Below, piece by piece: positions 23,972 to 31,069 of a DNA stretch of 35,429 nucleotides (position 1 is the stretch's first letter; each line of letters opens with the position of its first letter). The stretch is from Alphaproteobacteria bacterium. GTDB taxonomy: Bacteria > Pseudomonadota > Alphaproteobacteria > TMED109. The notes beneath the pieces were generated by a model that was not told where the DNA came from, made no database searches, and was given only the letters and a program-made list of their open reading frames with translations. The stretch is taken from assembly GCA_022819905.1 (NCBI GenBank), contig JAJEGJ010000006.1, positions 1-35,429 on the forward strand, in the 5' to 3' direction. The position numbers and the translations under genes were made by a program.

Positions 23972-25267
23972 GTGCCACAGACCTCACCCGCCGCCACGAG
24001 GGCAAGCATCGCTGGCTGGTGCCTGTACGATTGGGCGAATTCGCCGTTCGCCGCGATCATTCTGACGTTCGTCATCCCGGCCTACTTCGCGAGTGCAATC
24101 CTCGCCGACGACGCCGCTGCGCAGGCCGAATGGGGCTTCATGGTCGGGACTGCATCGTTCGTGGTGGCGGTCCTGAGCCCCATTCTCGGCGCTGTCGCCG
24201 ATCGGACAGGACGACGGAAAGCCTGGATCGCCTTCTGCGCCGCCGTCATGATCGTCGCGACCGGACTCTTGTGGTGGGGCAAGCCGGGGCCTGAATCGGC
24301 AGCCTGGATCCTGTGGTGGTCCGGCGTCGGCCTGGTGGCCTTCGAACTCGGGCTGGTGTTCTACAACGCTCTGCTGCCTAGCCTGGGGCCCCGCGATCGC
24401 CTGGGCCGCATCTCGGGTACCGCGTGGGCAACCGGCTACATGGGCGGCATGGCCTGCCTGGCGCTGGCGCTCTTCGGAATTGTCCTGGCAGACCCCCCAC
24501 CGCTCGGCCTCGATCCGCAACAGGGCGAGCACGTCCGCATTACCGGACCGCTCGTTGCCATCTGGATGGGAGTCTTCTGCCTCCCGCTGTTTCTCTGGAC
24601 ACGGGATGTCCCGGCAGGCCGCATGACGGTACCGGCGGCCATCCGGACGGGGCTTGGGAAGCTCTACCGAGATCTTTCGGGCATGTTGGCGGATCCGGAA
24701 CGGCGGGTGGTCGGCCGTTACCTCGTGGCCCGCATGGTCTACACCGACGGGATCAATACCGTCTTCGCCTTCGGCGGCATCTACGCTGCCGCTGTCATCG
24801 GGATGACCGTCAGCGAAGTCGTCCAATTTGCAATCCTGATCAACATCACTGCGGGTATCGGCGCCTTTGTGTTCGGTCGGGTGGACGATCGACTGGGCGC
24901 GAAACCGACGATTCTGATCGGACTTGCGGCAATCGTCGTCCTCAGCACGTGCATGCTGTTCATCAGCACCCAGGTCCTGTTCTTTGCCGTCGGGGCGGTT
25001 CTGGGGATCTTTTTCGGTCCTGTCCAGTCGGCCAGCCGGTCCCTGATGGCTCGCCTGGTACCGGTCGGGGAAGAAGCCGAGGCCTTCGGTCTGTACGCGC
25101 TGTCGGGCAAGGTCACCGCATTCGTCGGGCCCTGGCTGGTCGGTGTCGTCACACTCGCCACGGACAGCGAGCGGTGGGGCCTCGCCACAGTGATACCGTT
25201 CCTGATCGTCGGTGGGCTTCTACTGCTGCGGGTACCGGACCCTTCGGGCGGCACATCGTCCGCCTGA
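23972..25267 (+). CDS. UMF1-type MFS transporter
   Basis: A 431-residue membrane protein of the UMF1 (vacuole effluxer Atg22-like) branch of the major facilitator superfamily. The diagnostic opening is GWCLYDWANSPFAAIILTFVIPAYF, followed by the MFS loop GAVADRTGRRKAW and about twelve hydrophobic helices; the second half has a matching FGRVDDRLGAKPTI loop. The start is GTG at 23972, without a strong ribosome site. Relatives in fungi export amino acids from vacuoles, but bacterial substrates are not established. It is divergent from irr with a shared 125-base control region, so iron- or haem-linked control is a possibility. Confidence 0.87.
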   Translation: MPQTSPAATRASIAGWCLYDWANSPFAAIILTFVIPAYFASAILADDAAAQAEWGFMVGTASFVVAVLSPILGAVADRTGRRKAWIAFCAAVMIVATGLLWWGKPGPESAAWILWWSGVGLVAFELGLVFYNALLPSLGPRDRLGRISGTAWATGYMGGMACLALALFGIVLADPPPLGLDPQQGEHVRITGPLVAIWMGVFCLPLFLWTRDVPAGRMTVPAAIRTGLGKLYRDLSGMLADPERRVVGRYLVARMVYTDGINTVFAFGGIYAAAVIGMTVSEVVQFAILINITAGIGAFVFGRVDDRLGAKPTILIGLAAIVVLSTCMLFISTQVLFFAVGAVLGIFFGPVQSASRSLMARLVPVGEEAEAFGLYALSGKVTAFVGPWLVGVVTLATDSERWGLATVIPFLIVGGLLLLRVPDPSGGTSSA

Positions 25268-25770
25268 CCGAGGCGCGCCGGGGCGCGGGGGCGGACAGGC
25301 GGTCAGTAGCCCGGTCGAGCGCTGACCAGAAGGCCCGCGACCCCATCGATGGCCAGTGACGCGTTCGCGACAATCCGAACTGCCGCTGCGGCCGTCACGC
25401 GGCGCGGCCGGACTCGCTCCGCTCCTCCGATCAGCAATCGGGCAGACGAACCGCGACGGCACGACGGTCCCGTTCGCGTTCCCTCCATCGGAAGATCATG
25501 CAGCACCTTGCGGTCCCGGAACCGACCGAACTGCCATCCGGTCACCGCCAACCGCCGATCTCACCCCTGACACCGCACACGTCGTCTGTGCATGCACGAG
25601 CAACGGCGCGCGCCCAGTTCCCGGGTCGGTCACATCGCGGGCGGCTCATGGGGTCCTGCTACGTCGACGGGTCAGGAAGCACGATGACCCAGGGTCCAAC
25701 CCGCGGAGTGCGTAACCGGTGCGGTCGACTCAAAAGGAACTGCAGGTCGGCACCTTGCGAGCAGAAATCA
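25268..25770. other. G+C-rich stretch without a supported gene
   Basis: About 500 bases after the UMF1 transporter. Frames of up to about 120 codons exist on both strands but show no recognisable family, no good ribosome sites and arginine-rich shadow-like composition. It may hold decayed coding sequence. No RNA gene or repeat was found. Confidence 0.5.
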
Positions 25771-26044
25771 GAATTGAATGTAATCTAATTTAGAAAGCCT
25801 ATAAGATCGCTACCAAATTAAGAATAAATCTCGCTCAATTGGCACGCAGGCATCTATTGAATGATTACGCATCCGTTATCAAGTTGAACCGGAAGTGAAC
25901 ATTCATTACGAAATGATTTATAACTTGGTACGAATGTAAATATCGATTTGAATCGGTCCGGTCCGGTTCACCGCCGCCTCCTACGCCCCAGTACCCCGCT
26001 GGCCAGCGCGGTCCTACCCAATCACCGACAGGCATCACCTAACA

Positions 26045-26060
26045 TCCGGAAAATTCCGGA
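26045..26060. promoter_or_regulatory. Palindrome TCCGG-AAAATT-CCGGA followed by a T-run
   Basis: Seven-base perfect arms with a 2-base centre, followed at once by CTTTTTTCTC. It could be an intrinsic terminator on the plus strand, although no gene precedes it, or an operator for the downstream regulator. Confidence 0.5.
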
Positions 26061-26065
26061 CTTTT

Positions 26066-26105
26066 TTCTCATATGTAGTCGCGCTTTCTCGCATGTTCTC
26101 GCGTT
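26066..26105 (+). repeat. Two tandem 20-bp imperfect direct repeats
   Basis: The 20 bases at 26066-26085 and 26086-26105 agree at 15 of 20 positions, sharing TTCTC, ATGT and TCGCG in register. They abut the predicted -35 of the downstream gene. Direct repeats one helical turn-pair apart would suit a protein with two tandem DNA-binding modules. Confidence 0.55.
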
Positions 26106-26106
26106 T

Positions 26107-26135
26107 TTGTCGTCATGACTAGTCAATTAAATAAC
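26107..26135 (+). promoter_or_regulatory. Possible promoter of the triple-HTH gene
   Basis: TTGTCG at 26107-26112 and AATAAC at 26130-26135 each match four of six consensus bases and are 17 bases apart. The -10 is the left arm of the inverted repeat AATAAC-AAAA-GTTATT (26130-26145). Predicted transcription from about 26142 would give a leader of about 39 bases before the ATG at 26181. Confidence 0.35.
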
Positions 26136-26180
26136 AAAAGTTATTGTCAAACGAGGTTAATCCAACTACTTGTGGCAACA

Positions 26181-26846
26181 ATGAATTGGGAGAAGACACT
26201 CCGTTTCGCTATCAACGCATTCATCCGACGACGCGGCATGACGCGCACGGCGTTCGGCGAGGCAGCAGTGGGCGATCCATCGTTCGTCGCTGACTTGGAA
26301 CTCGGGCGGTCACCGCAACTCAACACCGCCGACAGAGTGTTGGAATACATGGGTCTTGAGCCCATGGGCCCTGCGTTTCGACGCGAGGTCGAGGCCTTTC
26401 TGTCAGTCACCCGGGTCAAGTCGTCGGAGTTTGGTCGAGGCGTAACCGGCAGTCCTTCCTTCGTCACACAGCTTCGCCACGGCGCGTCACCCCGTCTCGC
26501 AACGGTAGACAAGGCACGCGCGTGGATGAGAAAGCACTCAAATGAGGCGGAACGTCGGGCGATTCGCGCTGCATCGTCCGGACAGGAGTCGAAGCCGCAA
26601 GGTGCAGCCAATGGAGGTCACGGCATGACGGACAACCCCCACCAGTATATGAGCACGCGCGAGGTGGCGGCCCTGCTGGGCCTTTCCCCGCGCACGCTGG
26701 ACCGTTACCGCGTGAGCGGAGATGGCCCAGAGTTTCACAAGTTTGGCAACCGGGTGCGCTATCTGCGTGCCGATGTCGAAGCGTGGGCCTCCAAGCGACG
26801 GCGGCGTTCGACTTCCGACGACGGCCTGTCCCAAGAGACTTCGTGA
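26181..26846 (+). CDS. Putative regulator with duplicated XRE-like module plus excisionase/MerR-type HTH
   Basis: A 221-residue protein with three DNA-binding-like units. Residues 13-60 and 72-119 are a gap-free duplication with an offset of 59: AF, FG, G, PSFV, L, G, SP, L, T and D all coincide. This unit resembles the small alphaproteobacterial HTH proteins with a FGxxxxGDPxFVxxLxxGR pattern. After a polar linker (120-157), residues 158-205 are an excisionase/MerR-type HTH_17 domain: STREVAALLGLSPRTLDRYRVSGDGP, FGNRVRYLRADVEAWASKR. The start at 26181 is preferred over ATG 26115, which lies inside a palindrome and precedes unlikely residues; neither has a ribosome site. A perfect internal ribosome site precedes codon 149. 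No integrase or phage gene is adjacent. The function is not known. Confidence 0.7.
   Translation: MNWEKTLRFAINAFIRRRGMTRTAFGEAAVGDPSFVADLELGRSPQLNTADRVLEYMGLEPMGPAFRREVEAFLSVTRVKSSEFGRGVTGSPSFVTQLRHGASPRLATVDKARAWMRKHSNEAERRAIRAASSGQESKPQGAANGGHGMTDNPHQYMSTREVAALLGLSPRTLDRYRVSGDGPEFHKFGNRVRYLRADVEAWASKRRRRSTSDDGLSQETS
26613..26618 (+). promoter_or_regulatory. Internal Shine-Dalgarno for a possible 73-residue C-terminal product
   Basis: GGAGGT lies six bases before the in-frame ATG at 26625 (codon 149). Translation from here gives a 73-residue protein (26625-26846) holding only the excisionase/MerR-type HTH. The main start has no ribosome site, so this internal start is the best-looking one in the gene. 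Confidence 0.55.
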
Positions 26847-27208
26847 TCGGAGCCATCGTTCACCGGACACGCCATGCAACTAGACGGTTGGGCCCGCCGA
26901 GCTCGTCTTTCATGTCTTCGCCACGCATTCAGCAACGTACGGCACTGCTCTCGAGTACCGAAATCGCCGTTGACAGGGTTGCCGCCACCCGGTTTTGTGC
27001 CCAGCGCATGCGGCCAAGCGCCTCCTCGCACACCTAAGCCCCCATCGCCTTCTTAACGGGGTCGTTTCCCCCGCCAGAGGAATAGACGGACACTCGCCGA
27101 TCCGGATCGCCGCAGCCGGCGTACGCTCCCGAACTTCCTAACCGGTCTTTGCGGTCTCCACCGCAGCCGGCGCCACGGCCCGGCCCCGGGATCGCGGGCA
27201 CCCGATTG
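26847..27208. other. Intergenic stretch between the triple-HTH gene and the MATE gene (convergent)
   Basis: About 360 bases with normal high G+C. The only structure seen is a 12-base direct repeat, CCGCAGCCGGCG, at 27110-27121 and 27161-27172. GGGG and CCCC around 27058-27071 could form a weak stem. No gene or RNA is supported. Confidence 0.45.
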
Positions 27209-28525
27209 TCAGTTGCGCAGCGTCCGCTCCAGCGCCGGGTACGCTGCGCCAAGCGTCACTGCCCGGGCCACCATGAACACCAGGTAAGCGGCCCAAAGCC
27301 CGTGATTGGCGTACAGCGGCACAAGAACTGCCATCGCCACGAAGAATGTGGCACCGCTGATTGCCATGCCCACAAGCATGGCCCGCGTTCGGGTCGCCCC
27401 GATGAAGATCCCGTCCAGCTGGAAACTCCAGACCGAAACGATCGGCAGCACGATTGACCAAGGCAGATAGGTGCTCGCCATTTGGCGTACTTCCGGGAGG
27501 TCCGAGATCAGGCCCACGATCTGATTTCCGAACAGCGCGTACCCGGCCACATAGCACCCCGAGACCAGCACTGCCCATCGGCTGGTCGTGGCCACTGCCG
27601 CCCGAAACGCTCGCCGGTCGCGCCGCCCCACGGCGCCGCCCACAAGAGCCTCGGCGGCATGTGCGAAACCGTCGAGCCCGTAGGCGACAAAGGTTTGGAG
27701 CAACATCAGGATGCCGTTCGCAGCCAAAATCAGCTCACCCATGCGGGCGCCCACGGCCGTGAACGACGTGATCGTGCAAACCGCGATCAGCGTCCGCAGG
27801 AAAATGTCGGTGTTGACCGAAGCAATCCGTCGAAAGGCCTGCAGATCCCGAACGGCCGCCAGCCGAAAGGGAGCGCCCCGCTTGGCCGCAAGGCGAGCGG
27901 TCAGTGCGAAGCTGATCCCGGAGCCGCTCAGCTCGGCGATCACCGTCGCCCAAGCGACGCCGACCAGCCCCCATCCCAGGACGACCCCCAGCAACAGGTC
28001 GAGGGCCACGTTGAGCAGATTGATGAACACCTGGAGGGCCAGGACGAGGTCCGCCCGCTGCGCCCCGAGGAGCCAGCCGGCGGCCACAAAGTTCACCAAC
28101 GTCGCCGGAGCCGACCAAATGCGGATGCCTATGTACGTGTCGGCCAGCGGGCCGACTGCCTCCGAAGGCCCGACGACCAGAAGCCCGAGCCAGCGGATGG
28201 GCATCGACAGGATCAACATCCCGCAGCCGATCACCACCGCCATTGCGTAGGCGCGAACGCCAGCGCCGGCTAATCCCTGATAGTCGCCCGCCCCGTGCGC
28301 CTGAGCCGCAAAACCCGTCGTTCCCATGCGGACGAATGCGAACGTCCAGAACAGGAACGAGAACACCGTGGCGCCCACCGCCACCGCGCCAATGTCCGCA
28401 ACGCTGATACGGCCCACGACCGCGGTGTCCACCATGCCCACCAATGGCACCGTGAGATTGGACAGAATCATCGGCACGGCCAGCCGCCACATCGGCAGGT
28501 CCCGCGGCAACGGCCGCGACGTCAT
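27209..28525 (-). CDS. MATE-family efflux transporter (DinF-like)
   Basis: A 438-residue inner-membrane protein with about twelve hydrophobic helices in two similar halves. MATE/DinF features are the start WRLAVPMILSNLTVPLVGMVDTAVVGRI, GTTGFAAQAHGAGD in the first half, and FQLDGIFIGATRTRAML in the second. MATE proteins export cationic drugs or metabolites in exchange for sodium or protons. The start ATG at 28525 gives 11 residues before the first helix; Met12 is an alternative. It lies 133 bases downstream of the quinone oxidoreductase on the same strand and may be transcribed with it. The substrate cannot be read from the sequence. Confidence 0.92.
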   Translation of the reverse strand: MTSRPLPRDLPMWRLAVPMILSNLTVPLVGMVDTAVVGRISVADIGAVAVGATVFSFLFWTFAFVRMGTTGFAAQAHGAGDYQGLAGAGVRAYAMAVVIGCGMLILSMPIRWLGLLVVGPSEAVGPLADTYIGIRIWSAPATLVNFVAAGWLLGAQRADLVLALQVFINLLNVALDLLLGVVLGWGLVGVAWATVIAELSGSGISFALTARLAAKRGAPFRLAAVRDLQAFRRIASVNTDIFLRTLIAVCTITSFTAVGARMGELILAANGILMLLQTFVAYGLDGFAHAAEALVGGAVGRRDRRAFRAAVATTSRWAVLVSGCYVAGYALFGNQIVGLISDLPEVRQMASTYLPWSIVLPIVSVWSFQLDGIFIGATRTRAMLVGMAISGATFFVAMAVLVPLYANHGLWAAYLVFMVARAVTLGAAYPALERTLRN

Positions 28526-28658
28526 CGGGACGCAACTCCGCTGCCCGAGGTCTCTGTCCGTAATCGCGGATCAAGCACATCCGTACCCGACGCACCGCGG
28601 TCGGCGGGCTCCATCGTCCGATCCCCGGGTCGAGTGGTCGGGCCGCCGCGAGTGCGGC

Positions 28659-29636
28659 TCAACGCCGACAGTCAAGCACGACCTTGCCGCTGACAGCCCG
28701 CGACAAGAGCAGCTCGATCGCATGCGCCGCTTCGTCGAGGGGCAGCACGGTCGCAACCCTGGGGCGCAAGCGTCCCTCGCCATACCACTCGCCGAGGCGC
28801 GCGAACGACTTCCCCACCCGCCGAGGCTCGCGTGCAGCAACTTCACCCCAGTAGAGACCGTGAACCGCGGCGTTCTGCAGGAGCAATCGGTTGGCGGGAA
28901 ATGTCGGAATCCGCCCGGCAGTGAACCCCACGGTCACCATCCTGCCGTCCCACGCAAGTCGCCGCAGGGCATCGTCGCCGGCATCTCCTCCCACGGTGTC
29001 CAGCACCACATCGACGCCGCCAGGCGCCAGGTCCGGCAACCGGGCGCGTATCCGATCTGTCCGATAATTGATACCTGCCGCCGCACCGTGTTCGCGGCAG
29101 ATCGCCAGCTTCTCGTCACTACCGGCGGCCGCGACGACCCGCGCCCCCATCGCCACGGCGATTTCCACGCCCGCCAGCCCCACACCGCCAGCTGCCCCGA
29201 GCACGAGGCACGTTTCGCCAGCCGCAAGCGCTGCCTTCCACGAAAGCGCGCCGTGCGCTGTTCCATAGGCGACCGGGAATGCGGCGCCCGTCGTGAAATC
29301 CATTCCCGCCGGCAGCAAGTACGTGTTTTCCTCGGGCATCACCACCTCGTCGGCGAAACCCCCGTAACGCATCACGCCGAAAACGCGCTCACCAACGGCG
29401 CGATCCCGGACTTCGGCACCTACCTCCTGCACAACGCCTGCGATCTCTAGACCGGGAGCGAAGGGTGGCCGCGGTCGCACCTGATATCGGCCGCGCAGCA
29501 ACAGAGAGTCTGCGAAGTTGACCCCGGCCGCGTGCACCTCGATCCGGACGGACTGGGGCTCTAGCGCCGGACTGGGTCCTTCCTCGAGGCGCAGGACCTC
29601 GGGGCCGCCCAGCGCTGAGACCACCATGCTTCGCAT
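28659..29636 (-). CDS. NADPH:quinone oxidoreductase-family MDR protein
   Basis: A 325-residue zinc-independent medium-chain dehydrogenase/reductase of the quinone oxidoreductase type. N-terminal GroES-like domain: IEVHAAGVNFADSLLLRGRYQVRPRPPFAPGLEIAGVV, without the zinc cysteines of alcohol dehydrogenases. The cofactor domain has LVLGAAGGVGLAGVEIAVAMGARVVAAAGS, where AAGGVG binds the dinucleotide, and GVDVVLDTVGGD. The C-terminus has RLRPRVATVLPLDEAAHAIELLLSRAVSGKVVL. NADPH-linked reduction of quinones or enones is expected. It is divergent from the hydroxylase gene with only 63 bases between the starts. Confidence 0.9.
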   Translation of the reverse strand: MRSMVVSALGGPEVLRLEEGPSPALEPQSVRIEVHAAGVNFADSLLLRGRYQVRPRPPFAPGLEIAGVVQEVGAEVRDRAVGERVFGVMRYGGFADEVVMPEENTYLLPAGMDFTTGAAFPVAYGTAHGALSWKAALAAGETCLVLGAAGGVGLAGVEIAVAMGARVVAAAGSDEKLAICREHGAAAGINYRTDRIRARLPDLAPGGVDVVLDTVGGDAGDDALRRLAWDGRMVTVGFTAGRIPTFPANRLLLQNAAVHGLYWGEVAAREPRRVGKSFARLGEWYGEGRLRPRVATVLPLDEAAHAIELLLSRAVSGKVVLDCRR

Positions 29637-29664
29637 CGCTGATTCCCGGAATCGGACAGCCCCT

Positions 29665-29670
29665 TATACT
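29665..29670 (+). promoter_or_regulatory. Likely -10 element of the hydroxylase-Nudix operon
   Basis: TATACT matches five of six -10 bases and sits in the 63-base divergent region, 30 bases before the TTG start. The expected start point near 29677 leaves room for the GGGGA ribosome site. No good -35 is visible; the best is TTCCCG at 29643-29648 with a 16-base spacer. Confidence 0.4.
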
Positions 29671-29699
29671 GGAAAGCGCACGACCGGGGACATACCGCG

Positions 29700-30518
29700 T
29701 TGGAATTTCTGATCCTGTACGAAGATCAGGTGCGCCTCTTTTCCTTCGCCGGCGTACTTGCCGTCATGGCGCTTCTGGAGAACCTGTTTCCGCGGCGGCA
29801 ACGGCGGGCACCGACGGCCCGGAGGTGGGGGGTGAACCTGGCGCTGACCGCCATCAACACGGTGACGCTGCGCCTGCTCTTTCCGCTGCTCGCAGTCGAG
29901 TGGGCGGCCCTGATGACCACCCACGACATCGGCCTTGCACCGCTCCTCGGCGTTCCCTACTGGGCCGCGTGCCTGGTCGGCATCGCCCTGCTGGACCTGG
30001 TCATCTACGCCCAGCACGCGGCCTTCCACCACATCCCGTTTCTGTGGCGCTTCCACCGGGTCCATCATGCCGATCTCGAGGTCGACGTGACCACCGGAGT
30101 CCGGTTTCATCCCGGTGAAATCGTATTGTCCATGCTGATCAAGTTCGCCACCATTGCGCTGCTTGGCGTGCCGGCAGCGGCCGTCGTGGCCTTCGAGGTG
30201 CTGCTGAACGCCACGTCCCTCTTCCACCACGCGAACCTGGCTCTCCCCAGGGCCGTCGACCGGGTGCTCCGACTGGTGATCGTGACCCCCGACGTACATC
30301 GCGTCCATCATTCGACGATCCGGGCCGAAACCGATTCGAATTTCGGGTTCAGCGTCACATGGTGGGACCGGTTATTCGGCACGTTCCGCGCCGAACCCAG
30401 CGCCGGTCACACTGGCATGGAAATCGGGCTGGCGGAGTATCGCGTGCCGGCGCAGCAGGGGCTCCTCTGGGTGTGCGCGCTTCCGGCCTATCAGAATCCT
30501 CCCCCGGCCGGCCGGTGA
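29700..30518 (+). CDS. Sterol desaturase / fatty acid hydroxylase family membrane protein
   Basis: A 272-residue integral-membrane di-iron enzyme of the fatty acid hydroxylase superfamily. The histidine clusters that bind iron are all present: HAAFHH after the third hydrophobic segment, HRVHHADLEVD, and later HRVHHSTIRAETDSNFG, with a further HH in SLFHHANL. Several long hydrophobic segments precede and separate them. Members hydroxylate or desaturate sterols, carotenoids or fatty acids; bacterial members are mostly uncharacterised. The start is TTG at 29700, with GGGGA about ten bases upstream. The stop overlaps the next start as GTGA, coupling it to the Nudix gene. Confidence 0.9.
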   Translation: MEFLILYEDQVRLFSFAGVLAVMALLENLFPRRQRRAPTARRWGVNLALTAINTVTLRLLFPLLAVEWAALMTTHDIGLAPLLGVPYWAACLVGIALLDLVIYAQHAAFHHIPFLWRFHRVHHADLEVDVTTGVRFHPGEIVLSMLIKFATIALLGVPAAAVVAFEVLLNATSLFHHANLALPRAVDRVLRLVIVTPDVHRVHHSTIRAETDSNFGFSVTWWDRLFGTFRAEPSAGHTGMEIGLAEYRVPAQQGLLWVCALPAYQNPPPAGR

Positions 30519-31069
30519 GCGACGCGCCACTTCGTGGTCCCGTCGTCCGCATGGTGCCGGAGGGTGACAACCGCGAGCGAAACGTCTGTACCGACTGCGG
30601 ATTCATCCACTATCTGAATCCGCGGATCGTGGTGGGAGCAGTCGTTCAATACGACGAGCAGGTGCTGTTGTGCCGACGCGCCATTCCGCCTCGCACGGGT
30701 TTCTGGACGATGCCGGCGGGCTACCTGGAAACCGGCGAAACCGCGGCGGCGGGAGCCAGGCGGGAGGCCGAGGAGGAAGCCGGCGCGGTCATCGCGATCG
30801 AGCGGCCGCTGGGCATCTATTCACTTCCCCGCATCTCGCTCATCCAGCTCATCTTTGCCGCTCAGCTCATGGATCCCAGGATCGCGCCGGGAGCCGAGAG
30901 CCTCGAGGTCCGACTGTTTTCCTGGAGCGAAGTGCCGTGGGACGATCTCGCCTTCCCGTCCGTCCGATGGGCTCTCGAGGACTGGAAACATGGGCGTGCC
31001 ACAGGAACAGCAGCCGCCGCATTCGGGCCGTTTGACCGCGTCGACCTGACCCAGGGGACCCAGGGTTAG
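30515..31069 (+). CDS. Nudix hydrolase with N-terminal two-cysteine knuckle
   Basis: A 184-residue Nudix pyrophosphohydrolase. The Nudix box is complete: GYLETGETAAAGARREAEEEAGAV fits GX5EX7REUXEEXGU, supplying the metal-binding glutamates. It is preceded by VCTDCGFIHYLNPRIVVGAVV, the CxxCGxIHYxNPRIVVG element of zinc-ribbon Nudix proteins related to NudC, though only one cysteine pair is visible. The GTG at 30515 overlaps the hydroxylase stop by four bases; ATG 30551 is an alternative. Likely substrates are nucleoside diphosphate derivatives. Its stop codon overlaps that of the convergent lauroyltransferase gene by three bases. Confidence 0.88.
   Translation: MSDAPLRGPVVRMVPEGDNRERNVCTDCGFIHYLNPRIVVGAVVQYDEQVLLCRRAIPPRTGFWTMPAGYLETGETAAAGARREAEEEAGAVIAIERPLGIYSLPRISLIQLIFAAQLMDPRIAPGAESLEVRLFSWSEVPWDDLAFPSVRWALEDWKHGRATGTAAAAFGPFDRVDLTQGTQG

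Larger units (their letters stand above)
25771..26180. other. A+T-rich control region upstream of the triple-HTH gene
   Basis: By hand count, 25771-25950 is about 34% G+C and 26101-26180 about 35%, against clearly G+C-rich DNA on both sides. It contains no open frame of note. It holds a 16-bp palindrome at 26045, tandem 20-bp repeats at 26066-26105, an 8-bp palindrome GTCATGAC at 26112-26119 and an inverted repeat at 26130-26145. Such composition with a HTH gene suggests acquired DNA and a dense regulatory site. Confidence 0.65.

Noticed and set aside
25303-25551. 82-codon minus-strand frame in the gene-poor interval
   Set aside because: Arginine-rich, no recognisable domain, no ribosome site; competing frames on the other strand look equally good.
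25771-25960. A+T-rich tract considered as a tRNA or small RNA gene
   Set aside because: No cloverleaf, T-loop consensus or stable hairpin was found. TCTAATTTAGA near 25784 is only a short palindrome.
26115-26180. Earlier ATG (26115) as the start of the triple-HTH gene
   Set aside because: It lies within palindrome GTCATGAC, upstream of the predicted -10 element, in low-G+C DNA that would encode residues unlike the rest of the protein.
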